A stretch of DNA of 64,000 bases. Origin: Hermatobates lingyangjiaoensis (taxonomy: Eukaryota; Arthropoda; Insecta; Hemiptera; Hermatobatidae). The notes below the pieces were generated by a model that was given only the letters and a program-made list of their open reading frames with translations, was not told the DNA's origin and did not search any database. The stretch covers positions 2,232,001 through 2,296,000 of the forward strand of contig JAPFBL010000009.1 of assembly GCA_026182355.1 (NCBI GenBank), read 5' to 3'. The position numbers and the translations under genes are program-made. Shown here in pieces: positions 24,861 through 37,031 of the stretch. Every line of letters begins with the position of its first letter. The stretch's first letter is position 1.

Positions 24861-24899
24861 TAAAATTACACAACGTACTTTAGATTTAATACACTTTTC

Positions 24900-25370
24900 T
24901 GAGAACTCAATGTCTGAAAGTAATTTCGATGATGTCAAATACGCAATTTATTCATATGCTCAATGAAATTATACCTACTAACTAAATTATAGGGTTACTA
25001 TAATAAGGGTTACTAAATTATATCAACTAACAATACCTACTTACTACAACTGTGTATTTTCAAAACAAACATGTTTTTGAAGTTAGCAAAATACAGCCTA
25101 TAGAATATATAGATAAACACATATCTATTCAGAGCCTATATTTTAAGTTAGACATACACATATCTACTGTCAAAGTTTCAGCTTGATATATCTTATAGTG
25201 GCTGAGTTTATTTGTGACAACATTTTGAGGACAAACCGACAAACTGACAAACCGACAGAAATTTTTCTAAGGGTGGATTCGGTTTCTCCAATGTAAGAAA
25301 TGTAAAGAATATTTGAAATGAGTTAGTTGTAAGCAATGTACAGATAACATCATTATTTTATTCATATATA
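24900..25370 (+). repeat. Dispersed repeat R1, copy 2
   Basis: Matches copies at 6950 and 33405, including gtcaaagtttcagcttgata and ctaagggtggattcgg, and ends at ttattcatatatatatta. Its left edge (24900-24950), read on the minus strand, shows a frame fragment like FDIIE that also borders copy 3, where it continues into Helitron helicase coding sequence. Confidence 0.6.
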
Positions 25371-25904
25371 TATTAATTCAATGTGACTGCACAATGACAA
25401 CTCTCTATGACCATTAGTGATGGAGAAGAAATTTGGTTTTCAAAAGGCAGAGTGGGTAATAACGTAGATTTACTAAGAGGATATATTTCCTAATCACTAT
25501 ACAGTTCATTACCTCTTATAAGAGATTTTTGTTCGTATACTATCACTTTAATCTATCAAAGGATATTATCTACAGCGTGTCCCACTCTCTCTCACACCCT
25601 CAAACACCCTTCCTCTCACCATCTATCTACAGACAGATGGACACATTATCCAAATTTTATGTGGAAATTTAACACAGATGACCTTCAAGGCGTAATTTGT
25701 CAAAATATCGAAATAATTGTTTTTTCTAACTACATACTCCTAACAAAAATTTAATGTTATAATCTATATTGAAAACTGAAAGCCAGTCTATGGAATTCTG
25801 GTTTAACAATTCGAATGTATCATAATTGCATAAACACTAAAATAATAAAATCCACTATAAAAATGTAAAATAAATATCAATATTCAAAACACAATATTGG
25901 TTTA
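25371..25904. other. Anonymous AT-rich DNA
   Basis: Nothing was recognised apart from a mildly pyrimidine-rich stretch at about 25580-25625. Confidence 0.5.
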
Positions 25905-25990
25905 TTTATTTATTAGAACAGAAAAAGACTAAGATCTTTCAACCGTAACAAGCGGTCTTTGTCAGGATCAAATCTCAAACACTAAAATAA
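25905..25990 (-). mobile_element. Family B PLE tail fragment
   Basis: Minus strand: CTGACAA in place of CTGACGA (25965 down), stem II GACCG with CGGTT around CTTGTTA, GAAA, and the palindrome AGATCT then T. One core base is changed (G to A), so cleavage is unlikely. The terminal tttgatcat block is missing. Confidence 0.65.
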
Positions 25991-28660
25991 GTGCATATGG
26001 CAGAAATAAATGAATTTTTTTTTATTAAAATTTAATTAAAAAAAATTAAATTGTAGTAATGTTTATGTATTTATTTTTTTTTTTTCATTTTATGATTGAC
26101 TAGGGAATATTAATATTTGTTATATTGCATTGATTTAGAATAAATATGTTTGAAAAGACAGGCATTCAATTTCCGCAATATGACTCGAAAAATATAAGAG
26201 AGCCTGAAATCATCCATACACCTCCTACTTTTAGTACTTTTTGTGACATTAACTTGACAATCATCACACCCATCACTAAAATCATATTTATTAGACCATA
26301 AATGAGTTTAGTGTGCATTCAATGATTTTTTATCAAAAATTAGAAAATATTAGAAAACATTGCAGAGAATATGATGTAGATGCATGGATTTCACTCTACA
26401 CACTCATGTTTGCATGTGTCCTATGGACAGTCATATTGCACTATATATAACATCATATTCTTTTATTGAATAATTGTATGGTAATTATAAATAAATAAAA
26501 GTTATTTATTTCAAAAGCCTTAATTGTGGTACAATTGGACTGGAACAAACTTAAGTATATAGAACAAAGAGCATAAAAAGTAATTACTGAGCCAGATATA
26601 TGAAACAGGTTGTTCTTCACTCGGGAGATGAGAAGAAGATAAGAAGCAGGGTAGCTATGGTGGTGAGTGGGTAGTTAGTCTTACTGAGTAGTCTTTTTTC
26701 ACTAACACAGAGAGCACCTCTGTTATAGCATAGCGCGCCACATTCACGAAACTAATAAGTTAAAACTTCATGACCAAGAAAGAAAGATTGAGTGGCTAAA
26801 GGCGGAAAGAGTAACAAAATTAAAACGAATACTAATTTTTTACTTACAAGAATTTACTGCAAATATTATTTACAAAACTACTTGATAAGTTTCGTGTAGA
26901 CCAGGTATGTAGCAACCATAAGTAGCCAACTGTGGGCATTAAGAGTTCTAGGAAGCAAGCATTTCCATAAGTGAGTCTGACTCCAAACCAGGTCTAAACC
27001 AATAGTGTCAATTATTCTTTTTTAAATCATTATCATTAAGTGCTGTTCTTTTTTTTATAATAAGATATTACTTTTTGTTTCAAAATAGTAATATTTGAAA
27101 TGAAATAGTAAAATTTGATGAACAAATATTTGAAGTTTTAATTGTGCTGATTACAAATTAAAAATGACTTTTATCTTCTTGATGGACATGCAAAAGTGTA
27201 TTGATTAATTAACTGATAATGAAATATTTACATAATAAAATATATCACACACTCATAGTTGTTCTGAGGTAAAAAAATATAGTAACGTTAAGTAATGTCA
27301 ACCAAATGAATTTTACTTTATTCTGGTCGTTACTTTAAACACTATTAGTGTTCACTTCAAGTTCACCAGTGTGAGTGTATCAAACCCCTGCCATAACAAT
27401 TTTTCCACTTTGTACAATTGTAAGTGTAAAATATTTTGTTCATTTCTTTTAGATTTCCAGTTTACTCTAATTTAAAACACATTTATATTTTAAATCTCCA
27501 AACCTGTATACTTAAAAAGAGAACTGACACACATTGTATTGTCAACATTACGCATTTATTACATATTTTTCACATTATTGCCATTAGCTCAACTCTATAT
27601 TTTTTGAGTCGTTCATGACTCAGCAGGTCCTACAAGAATAGGAAACGCCGCACCAGGGCCCATAAGAGTTTAGGAGGCACATGAATATCAAAGTTAAAAA
27701 TGGAAATAGCCAACTGTGCAAACGTTTTTTTATTCTTGAATTGAAGAAGAAAGATAATTAGGGTACACTGACACTATATTATAGATTTATTTAATCTGTT
27801 TTGATAGTTGGAGTTGTTATACCGATGTAATCATGAAAAGCTGTAATAAATGAAGTATATCAATTTTCTACAGAGACTACTTAATTAAAAAGCGGTGAAG
27901 TTATTAATCAATTATGATCTATAATGTTAGTAAAAATGGAACCATATTTGAAACTTCTTTGGAATTTAAAAATTCACAGACCTTTTTAAAAGATTCTTTA
28001 TTACTCAGAATATATAATAATATATAATATATATGATTATATAATATATTATATAATAGAATGAAATTGAATTATCCAGGTGTGACTAGTGTTGGAAAGG
28101 GAGGACACAAAAAAGGTCTAGCAACATGTTTTCCTCTCAAAGGCCCTGCAAATTTCACATGACAATATTACTGTATCTGTAGGTGACCCAAAAATGTGTC
28201 TGCAGGATAAATAGTTTTTGGAAGACTGAACAATCATATTATTACATTTTTTTATGAGATAGTGATTTATTTGACCAAAATAAAGTAACTCACTGCTATC
28301 ATACTCCAAAAAAATTAAACTTAGAATGCAATTGTTTATTCTATATTATTTAAAATCATATTAATTTTATGAGTTATGGACACTGATTTCATTCATTTTT
28401 TTTGAGTCATTTAAGATAAATTTAAAAGACAAAATTCAGTTTAATATTCTTAGGCAATTCAGTAAAACTACTTCTGGTGGGAAATATTTTTTTAGTAGTG
28501 ACTACTATAACATTTTTTTTTTCAAAAAGTCTTTGTTTTTGAATCTACTTTTTGTTCTTTAAAAATATTTTATAAACCCTGAACATTCTATAGATATTTA
28601 TCATTGTTAGGTAAAAAGGTGATAAAATAATCCTGATTATACATATACATATACAATTTT
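25991..28660. other. Anonymous AT-rich DNA
   Basis: Slightly less AT-rich patches at 26580-26760 and 27610-27700 contain no supportable exon. No RNA gene was recognised. A short TA/ATAATATAT patch lies at 28010-28060. Confidence 0.45.
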
Positions 28661-28663
28661 AAT

Positions 28664-28712
28664 ATTGTAAACAACGTGTTTCGAGACGTAGTGCTCCTCT
28701 TTAGGTATACAA
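28664..28712 (-). ncRNA. Hammerhead ribozyme relic (family I)
   Basis: Minus strand: CTAAAGA in place of CTGAGGA, stem II GAGCAC with TCTC (mismatched), GAAAC, then ACACGTT where the intact family has ACGCGTT. It is a decayed relative of the pair at 29634-29909. Confidence 0.5.
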
Positions 28713-29633
28713 TCTAACAGAGTCCGTGGCACAGACAATGATTGTTTAGATTATTAAACTGGTGCATTTTGAGAGTATTTTATTAGTTTTTTTCTCTAAC
28801 TTTTTTTTAAATTTTTTAAAAATTTAACACTAACACTTAATAACTGATTCCACCACCCTTAGATATTTAACTTCTGAGTTTTAGTTTTCCTTCAGATTAA
28901 TTTGTTAAACAAAGTAAACTCTGTAAGTTTAAAGTGCATGAAAACATAACTAACTATGCAGTTCAAGCTTAGTAGAGGGCAGTGTTTATGTATAAAGCCT
29001 AAACTAGCACAAGTAAACACTGGAGCTTATGCAGTAAAGTAAACTATGATGACGAGCAACACTCTATGCCTTGGGGTAATACATATATTGTCCTTATGTG
29101 TTTACCCTTGCCTTTCCACAGCAATTGTTCTCTCTTGCTTTGCTTTCCTGACTCCGGGGACCAATTTGTTGAGCATTGCATTGGTTGACAGTATTACATG
29201 CCTCAAATAAACGGTTTGTTGATTTTCCTTCTTGGTCTGTCAGCTTTTTATTGCATTAGAATCGAAATGAAGAAAATTAGTCTTAGAACCAGCATTTCAG
29301 TTGGTATAAAAATAACAATACCAAAATAGAAATAACGTATACAATTATTATTAGCAATACTAAGCTGATTAATGTTATGCAATGCACAATCAATAAGCAT
29401 AGTGATAAGCTAACTGATAGCCATATTCTTAATCATATCCCTCAATAATGACAATATCTTAACTAAGGCGAGGATTTTGTTTACTACATGAAATAAAAAA
29501 AAAATATTGTCTACTTAATAAATAAAGCGCTTTACAGAAGGACTGTTTGCAGAAAGTAATTATCTCTATAAATAGTATAACATTCTCTATTATGTATAAC
29601 ATTCTAATGTAGTGCAATCAGTTATTATGTGGT
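28713..29633. other. Anonymous DNA
   Basis: The 29040-29200 part is less AT-rich, but I see no open frame with a recognisable motif. Confidence 0.45.
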
Positions 29634-29684
29634 ATTGTAGGGTAAAAATCTAATGAAATGGTCTCCACATATAAAAATTTTAAT

Positions 29685-29734
29685 GATATAAACAACGCGT
29701 TTCGAACACGTAGTGTTCTTCCTCAGGCATTAAC
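29685..29734 (-). ncRNA. Hammerhead ribozyme core (family I)
   Basis: Minus strand: CTGAGGA (29726 down to 29720), A, stem II GAACAC with GTGTTC around TAC, GAAA, the palindrome ACGCGT, and T. It is identical in structure to its partner at 29817. Confidence 0.72.
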
Positions 29735-29808
29735 TAAGGATGAGTGCCTCTGAATAAGACTGAGGCACTCATCCTTATTAATGCCTTATTCAGAGGCACT
29801 CATTCTTA

Positions 29809-29863
29809 CTTAATGCCTGAGGAAGAACACTACGTGTTCGAAACGCGTTGTTTATATCATTAA
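29809..29863 (+). ncRNA. Hammerhead ribozyme core (family I)
   Basis: CTGAGGA (29817-29823), A, stem II GAACAC/GTGTTC (6 bp, 3-base loop), GAAA, the palindrome ACGCGT, and T. Stem I starts C/G and, after a one-sided loop, continues TTAATG with CATTAA. It has a complete core and fits CTGANGA with N being G. Confidence 0.75.
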
Positions 29864-29909
29864 AATTTTTATATGTGGAGACCATTTCATTAGATTTTTA
29901 CCCTACAAT

Positions 29910-32900
29910 TGTATACCAATTTAAAAAAAAAATCAGTATATTGACCATCGCAGTCCAAGTAGTGGTCGCCAAGAGAATAGATAATGTATAGTCACAATTT
30001 AGTATTAATATTACTGTTATAAGGTACTGAGATTAATATTAATATAAAGAAAAACAATAAAAAATAAAAACAATAACTAGTCGGACGAATACAAATACAA
30101 TGATCTCTCTCAGGGAAATTGAGTAAAAGTTATTATATACAGAGGAGAATTGCAATTTTTTATGTATGAATACAGTATGTTTGAATAAGTTTAAAAATAG
30201 TTACTGTTTTTTTATGTATAAATACAACGTCTGAGCAATTTACAGCAGTTTTTAAAAAAAATGGAAAAATACGTTAATAACTGAAACATGAGCCCAAGAC
30301 AATCAGTAATTCTAATAATCAGTAGTGGCATGCCCAAATGTATCGATAATTAAATATTCCAGCTTTCTATTCTATGATTAAGTAAAATATTTATGCTTAA
30401 CTGTTTCACTTAGATTAATTTTTACACAGTTTAAATAACTTAATATTATATTTTTCTTAGAATTAGAACTAATAACTTAGACTTTCTCTCTTTATCAGTG
30501 ATCACCGTATATCTCTTCATCCCTCCCTCTATCACTCTCTCAATCAGTGGATCACCCTCCCATCCTTCCTTTATCTATCGTTTTTTACAATCCTCCTTTC
30601 CCATCTTTCTACTATTCCAGTAGAATGAAAAATTTTGTAGAAAAAAGTTTCAGTAGAAGTAAACTACTATTTTGTTTAATGTTTAACTATTTAATCCTTC
30701 AAGTTAGAACCTTGAATAATTCACCAGTCATTTGAATAAATTAGTTAAAAATATCAGGCTTTCAACACTATATTTTATTGCATAAATTACATTGAATAAT
30801 TAGTAATTAGACGTTATCATTTTATTTCAATAAATAATTTTTATATTTATAGATATTGGTATATCAGGTTTTCTTTACATATGATTTCAAGTTTGATCTG
30901 ATTTGTGAAATGATATGATTTCAAGTAAATAACCAAATGTGATATCACCAAATAAAGCAAATGAACCTATTAAATTGATTATCTATGGGATTGATTATAC
31001 ATTACCAGAGAATTTTATATTACGTGTACATGATAGTCACATTAAAAAATCCACACTCAATTGATAGCCGATTAGGACTTTCAGTATGTTTAGTTATACT
31101 AAAGTGGAAGTCAGGCCAATAGTAGTTGAGTTGTGTAATGGATTCAAATTATAATTATTGTTTTTTTTTACTGTTATTATTGTAATTATAGATAATGTTG
31201 GTCATTTTTTTTAGAAAAGTCTTTAAACCACATGCATAGATGTATTATCTGCATAATTAAATCATTTATACAAGCTACTGTAATTGCCAATAAAGCTAAA
31301 GCTATTGTTGTTAAGTGTTTCATACTTGAAAGAATTATCATATTCACATTCGATATCTAAATTAAAACAAAAATAGATTCATTACTTTGGTTGACAAAAA
31401 ACTTAAAAACATACTATTCTTTAAATGGCATATAAAATAGTATTATGGCTCAGAAAACACATTTTTTGATAAAGTATGTAAAGACCGATTTCAGAGTATA
31501 AAATATATTATAGCACGTATCATTGCAAGAACAGTAGTAACATAACACAATATTTCCACTTCTCTTCCGATCTGCGCTTCTCATAACATTAGTCCTAGAC
31601 ACAAGTCTCAATTATTGAATTAGAGCTCTTTTGATAAATTCTGTAGTTTTATTAACAGAAATAACGAAATCATTATATTAAACTACATAAAAATGTAAAT
31701 TTATTACACTCCTCAGAATTAGTTCAGACAACAAATTTTATATATTTAAAAAATTGTCTTAGCCTCAACGAAAGTTATATATTTTCCAGTTTTTAGCTGT
31801 TACAGATATTTTCACATATAAAAGTCCTTGCTGCTGAACTTAATTGAAAACATTTTAAAATGTTCAATGAACATGCTTGTTATCAAGTTTACCTAGAGTT
31901 AAGTTGATTACGACTACTCTAGAATTTCACTCAATACAAAAGTACTTCCTTGCAATTATATTTATTAACCTCATAATGTTTTTTTTTTGTTATAATTTTA
32001 TGTAGAAAATGGTAACAATTCTTTTTTCCAGTAGAATATAAAGTATGTTTGTTTTCTATTCATCTGAAAACTTTCAACATTTCTTACACTGTGGGTGTTT
32101 TATATCACCTCTTAAAAGAGGCCCTTATTAAGTGAATAAAATGTTTTATTTTCATGGCAGTCTTGAACAAGGATTACTCTTGTAATATAAAATACTCTAG
32201 TCTGCTTGAATAAGAAACTCTTGAAAGAACTTCATAAAAGAATTTATAGCTTCACCTGATAACTTGTTATAGCAATAAAACCTTCTTTGTAGGAATACTT
32301 AATTTGATAATACCACAGTATAAGTGGTTCATATCATCGCTAAATTATCTTTTTTTTATTTATCTACAACACTCTAAGGTATTTTTATACCTTCCTGTTT
32401 AATATCTTTAAATATCAATTAAAAAATCAGAGAAAATTACTGACTCTTTCTTTACTGACATGTTTATATCTTATTTATATGATAACTATTTTTCAGTAAA
32501 AGAAATATATATTTATGGTAAAAAATAATATTACTATAATTAATACTCCTAATTAATATGGGTCAATCAATTTATTTATTAGTTAATTACTACTTTATGG
32601 ATACATTCAAATACTTCTATTTTTTCTATTACATGAGAGCATTTCCTGTAATTTTTGACAAAATACTTACAAAAGAAAAAAATATCTATAAATGTAAATC
32701 ACTGGGATCACTTTAATGCAATTTTTCTCCAATTTTTTTTGCAATTTTTTTTTAACTTATAAAAAAATTTAATAAACTTATTAAAATTTTTAATATTATT
32801 TTTAATGAACTTATAAAAAATTCCAATCAAAATTCTAGTTGTTATTTTATAGAGCAAAAAACTTTATATATCTAATTTAAATTTCAAATTTACTTACAAA

Positions 32901-33404
32901 TATTCAACTTATTTTTGGATTATTTTAATTACTTAAGGTTATTAATGACTTTTTAATTTAAATAAGAAAGACAAAGGAAAGCGTAAAGATATTGTGATGA
33001 AAGCGCTTGTTGAACCTTGACTGAAGATGTATATTTCTTTAGTTCGGAAACTTGTAAAGATGGTGACATGGAGAGTGAGTGTGAGTATTAAACATTGCAG
33101 CTATCAGTCCCAGGGGTGAGCATGTTGCCACTGGGCTACCCTGTCCCTGAATAAGTTATTCATCCCTTCAACATCATGCAATAAATGAAATTTAGTTCTA
33201 ATTAACTAGACCTGAAATTAAAGAACCGTACATTTAGAGATCATTTTCTTCTAATGTCATGATTATAACCGTAAATAAATAGACAACATTTATCAATTGG
33301 TTTGATTAATATGAATCTTTATTCGATATTGCAATTTCTAAACATGTTTGATTCATTTAAAATTTCTCATAGAAACTGTACAATATATAAATATAAAAGA
33401 ATCA
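29910..33404. other. Anonymous AT-rich DNA
   Basis: A tract at 33060-33150 is less AT-rich but has neither a tRNA fold nor a coding motif. A 62-codon frame at 30547 is not recognisable. Nothing else was seen. Confidence 0.5.
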
Positions 33405-33915
33405 TTTTGTCTGTACATTGGTTAGAACTGACTCATTTCAAGTTTTCCTTACGTTTCATACATTCGAGAAACCGAATCCACCCATTTAAAAATTTCTGTC
33501 GGTTTGTCAGTTTCTCGGTTAGTCCGCAAAATTTTATCACAAATAAACTCAGTCACCATAAGATATATCAAGCTGAAACTTTGACAGTAGATTTGTGTAT
33601 GTCTAACTTAAAATATAGGTTCTGAATTTATTTGAAATTCAACGTAGAAGTGAAGTTATGAACGTTTAAAGCAAAAACGTTTGCCACAAAAGTCAGTCAC
33701 CATAAGACATAGCCAGTTGAAACTTGAACACTAGATTTGTATATGCCTAACTTAAAATATAGGCTCTGAATAGATTGATAATTCAGTACAAAAGCGAAGT
33801 TATGTGGCTTTAAGCTGTATTTTGCTAACTTCACAGAGATGTTTATTTTGAAAGTAAACAGGTGTAGCAAGTAGGTATTGTTAGTTGATTTTAATTTCAT
33901 TTAAGCATATGAACA
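33405..33915 (-). repeat. Dispersed repeat R1, copy 3
   Basis: Reverse orientation of the copies at 6950 and 24900. It contains a tandem duplication of about 150 bp (the block with ctgaaactttgacagtagat and a diverged second version). Its right edge runs without a gap into the Helitron helicase fragment at 33921. Frames here are incidental. Confidence 0.65.
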
Positions 33916-33920
33916 TATTG

Positions 33921-34600
33921 CTTATTTGACATAATTGAAAAGGTGTTTCCCAGAGTTGAGGATGTACTATCTATTAAGAATAAACAGTTTTATGAACGAG
34001 CAATTCTCAACCCTTAATATGAACAGGTAGGAAAAACCAACAAACAAGTTCTTAGGCTATATCATGCCGAGGAAAGAACTTACAAGTCAGTAAAGAGAGT
34101 GATTAGTGATGAGGAAGCAGTTCATTATCCAACTGAATTCCTGACTCTGAATTCCTTTTTTCTGGACTGCCTGCTCATGAGTAATAACTAAAAGTAAGAG
34201 CAGTAATCTTGGTGCGATTTAGTAGCAAATAAAAATTTCATGTACGAAACATGAGTGCCCCAAAACTGCAACGGGATACGACTCTGAGTTGGTGCTCTGC
34301 ACAGATATGCCAAAAGGCGGACATCATGGCTGGGTGTGGTATTGGGGAGACTGTGTGTGTACCACGCATACCATTGATTCCAAGCCACAATCTGTTTCCA
34401 TTGAAACGATTCCAAAGTCCTATCAGAGTCTATTTCGCAATGACGTTAACTGAGTCGCAAGGAGAAACTTTATCTAACGCAGGAATTCAAGTTAACGGGA
34501 CCAGGTTTTTCTCGCATGATCAACTGTAGTTTACTTGCTCAAGAGTCAGAGGTTCCAACTGTTTGTTCTTCCATGAACCGGAATGACAGACATCTAATGC
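33921..34600 (+). pseudogene. Helitron helicase (PIF1-like) C-terminal fragment
   Basis: Pieces in order: LFDIIEKVFPRVEDVLSIKN, then FYERAILNP with stop, EQVGKTNKQVLRLYHAEERT, VISDEEAVHYPTEF, a decayed middle, then VCVPRIPLIPSHNLFPLKRF, VYFAMTLTESQGETLSNAGI and FFSHDQL-stop-FTCSRV. RIPLIPS...F.FKR and AMT...SQG...SH.QLY..CSRV are the C-terminal PIF1-type helicase motifs found in Helitron Rep/Hel proteins. There are at least two stops, including TAG in place of the conserved Tyr codon after SHDQL. It is non-functional; a second copy at 47410-48010 shares that stop. Confidence 0.85.
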
Positions 34601-35640
34601 AGTGTATACAGAGGCATTTGCTTAACAAGGTACTAATAATGACATTTTCTACTATTCTATAATTTCTAATGGCATTTTGGAATACCAAGTATATAGAATT
34701 TTTTATTCCGTCAAAGACGGAAACGTTCTAAACGTTTGCTAGTTTAGAAATGAAATAACTCTAACACTATGATAAAAAAAATGCTTTTTAAATAAATTAT
34801 TATAATTGTTATCTACATGAACCAAGGCAGCTACTAAGTTATAATTCTGAAACTGAAGTCATAAAAGCAATTGGTACCACATTGCATAGTGTTTTTTTAC
34901 GCCTTTGCCAAATGGTCTATTATTATTTCTTACTATACTACTTTCATGAATTATGAAAATGTGACTATTGTGCTGAATTGCAGGTTGCAATTAAAATACC
35001 AGTAGTGTTAAAATGATTTCTCAAGCGTAATATCTGGCCAGATATTTCTGTTCTCTAATAATATGAATAGAAAAATTCAGCATTTCAATTTTCATTAATC
35101 TCTTCTTTTTTTAGAAACTGTTTAATAATTAAACAACCTTAATGCTACTCTTTTGTGCCAACACTATTACTACTTTAATGTGTATTTGGATGAATAAGTA
35201 TACTATTATGATCAAGAAGAATGATAGGAACAAACCTATCTACTTTAATATTTCTTTTATACAAGTTTGTATTATTAATTATTGTATTTTCATTAACTTG
35301 AACTCAAACTCATTAATGCTTACTGTTTAAGAATGTACATTCAATAAAGATTTAAAATATTTCTCGATCCAGTTATTCTATAATAAATTATATAAACTCT
35401 AACGCACATAATTTTACTTTATGGAATCTTTATTGATAGGTATGGGTAAAAATGAAATTAAAAAATAAAATATTACTGATATTTTACTGTAGAGATAAAA
35501 TGATTCTTGGTTCTGGAATATAGGTTCTGGGTTCTAGATAACTTCTCTAGTTAGAGATTAAATATTTCAATCAGCCTTTTTTCTTTATTTTACATTAGAT
35601 AAGGATATACATATATAAACAACTATTATATATATATACG
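34601..35640. other. Anonymous AT-rich DNA
   Basis: A hairpin CCGTC-AAA-GACGG followed by AAACGTT at about 34708-34727 resembles the 3' half of a hammerhead, but no CTGANGA precedes it. No gene was recognised. Confidence 0.45.
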
Positions 35641-35846
35641 TAATTTTAACGCCCAAATTACAATAAAAAAATTAGAAAAAAGACTAAGGTCTTGCAACTT
35701 AAACAAGTCATCTGAGTCAGAGTTCAAACTAATACTCAGTTGGACTCTAACAAAAACCACTTGTTTTGATTGAAAAATCTTAGTCATTTTTCTGATGTCT
35801 TCCTGTGATTTGGGTTTCTCGATGTTGATTTTTATTTCCAGTGTTT

Positions 35847-35912
<66 letters not shown>

Positions 35913-35918
35913 TGTGAT
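35641..35918. mobile_element. Degenerate family B inverted pair, then (TA)n(TG)n
   Basis: The minus-strand tail around 35670-35715 and the plus-strand tail around 35738-35800 both retain a CTTGTTT-type stem II loop and an aatcttagtc block, but the cores read CTAACAA or are lost. The right edge is followed by (TA)n at 35851-35875 and (TG)n at 35876-35918. Confidence 0.5.
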
Positions 35919-36000
35919 TAAATTCTCTGCCTACTTTGTTCTTTTGATTTCTTTTCCAAATCCCCATATTAGTCCTTTAAATATAAATGTATAAATATCA

Positions 36001-36039
36001 TGTATAAATGAAGGACTGCTCCCCAAATATACGAATATA

Positions 36040-36040
<1 letters not shown>
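36001..36040 (+). pseudogene. Short PLE ORF 5' fragment running into (TA)n
   Basis: Reads C-I-NEGLLPKYTNIFIYI, the conserved PLE N-terminal motif, and directly enters the (TA)n at 36041. It converges on the inverted fragment at 36091-36257 on the other side of the same array. Confidence 0.6.

Positions 36041-36090
<50 letters not shown>
36041..36090. repeat. (TA)n microsatellite between convergent PLE fragments
   Basis: An uninterrupted TA run of about 25 units. Confidence 0.95.
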
Positions 36091-36093
<3 letters not shown>

Positions 36094-36257
36094 GCTTGTA
36101 GCAATCCTTCTTGCAAACATGTTTCTAAAAATTTTATGCCAATTTCATGCTTGGTTACCTTTCTTGAGAGTTTCTCTAATGTCCTACAGGCTCTTCTCTG
36201 TTGCTCTGGGAATAAAAAAATCAACTGGCCCAAACTTTTCTTTTCATAACTACACAT
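36091..36257 (-). pseudogene. PLE ORF N-terminal fragment (family A)
   Basis: MCSYEKKSLGQLIFLFPEQQ starts at 36257 and continues through RRACRTLEKLSRKVTKHEIG to KFLETCLQEGLL, about 54 codons before the frame enters (TA)n. ETCLQEGLL corresponds to the ICLxEGLLP motif of the other fragments. The leucine-rich, charged middle could be a short coiled coil. A related copy with an internal stop lies at 40944-41115. Confidence 0.65.
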
Positions 36258-36297
36258 TCTAACACTATTTAAGAACTAACTAAATATTATTTTCAAT

Positions 36298-36345
36298 AAA
36301 ACAGCAACATGTTTCGGTCTCGTAGACCATCATCAGGTTAAGCTT
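36298..36345 (-). ncRNA. Hammerhead ribozyme core (family A)
   Basis: Minus strand: CTGATGA (36336 down to 36330), T, stem II GGTC with GACC around TACGA, GAAA, the palindrome ACATGT (36312 down to 36307), then T. It has a complete core with a strong 4-bp stem II. It sits in the 105 bp between the GIY-YIG stop and the next ORF start, so cleavage would separate the two copies. Confidence 0.75.
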
Positions 36346-36362
36346 ACTAAATATAGGGTGCA

Positions 36363-37031
36363 TTACAATGTAATGTCACATCGTGTGAGAGTCAATGCAA
36401 AAACTGAACTACTCTTAGTTGGGGTTGAGACATCTGTTGGGTGGTTGACGAGAGGGGGTGGGGTCGTTTCAGGTATGTAGTGGGTCATACCCTGCAATGC
36501 CTCGAACCAAGTATTGGCGTTGGCGAATAACATAAGAACTCTGCTAAAATTCGTATATTGATGATTTATATCTGGAGCTTTCTCTAGGATATACAATGCT
36601 TCTATTATTCGTAATCTTTCTTCATCGTTTTCTCTTGCTATTATTTTTGTGTTTTGAACAAGGGTTTCACGGTTTATTTTGAATTTATGTATTTCCTGCC
36701 TGTGGTTCTTTGGCACTCCTGAAGAGATGTGCATAGTGAGACGTCTTGACAAGGTTGTTGTGATGGATCCAATATATGAAGGATTGCGGAACTCACAGTT
36801 TCCGTTTGGGCATGTAAACTCATATATCAGATTCGTTTGTTCAAGGGGCTGAGGGTTTCTTGGGCTGTTTCTTGTAATAAGGTGGCTCGTGGTTCTGCAG
36901 GTATAATAAACAATAATGCTTACTTTCTCTTTTATTTTTTTATAACTATATCTATATATAACGATTTGCAACCAGTCATTGGCAGTCTTCTTAACGATTT
37001 TCATCCATCTTTCTGATGGTGAGGCTATCAA
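36363..37031 (-). pseudogene. PLE GIY-YIG endonuclease domain (family A), 5'-truncated
   Basis: A 222-codon open frame. Residues about 67-160 form a GIY-YIG nuclease domain: LIYEFTCP (IY at 69-70), a CPNGNC metal-ligand-like pair (74-79), SYIGS (YIG 86-88), catalytic Arg at 96 or 97 in LSRRLTMH, and catalytic Glu in LRIIEALYI (E144), with PDINHQ after it. In PLEs this domain follows the reverse transcriptase and nicks the target DNA. The reverse transcriptase is missing, so the start codon is arbitrary. No stop occurs within the domain, so the copy may be fairly recent. Confidence 0.82.

Larger units (their letters stand above)
29634..29909. repeat. Inverted repeat with a hammerhead core in each arm
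   Basis: Arms 29634-29758 and 29785-29909 are each 125 bp and near-perfect complements, separated by 26 bp that itself contains a third, partial copy of the tail segment (gaggcactcatccttattaa). Each arm carries an intact ribozyme core pointing outward. It has no (TA)n border, unlike most other pairs. Confidence 0.88.

Noticed and set aside
33060..33150. Possible tRNA or exon in a less AT-rich patch
   Set aside because: No A or B box, no cloverleaf, no open frame.
33302..33625. 107-codon plus-strand frame
   Set aside because: It lies partly in dispersed repeat R1 read antisense, with no protein motif.
34700..34735. Hairpin followed by AAACGTT resembling half a hammerhead
   Set aside because: No CTGANGA upstream, and stem I cannot be drawn.
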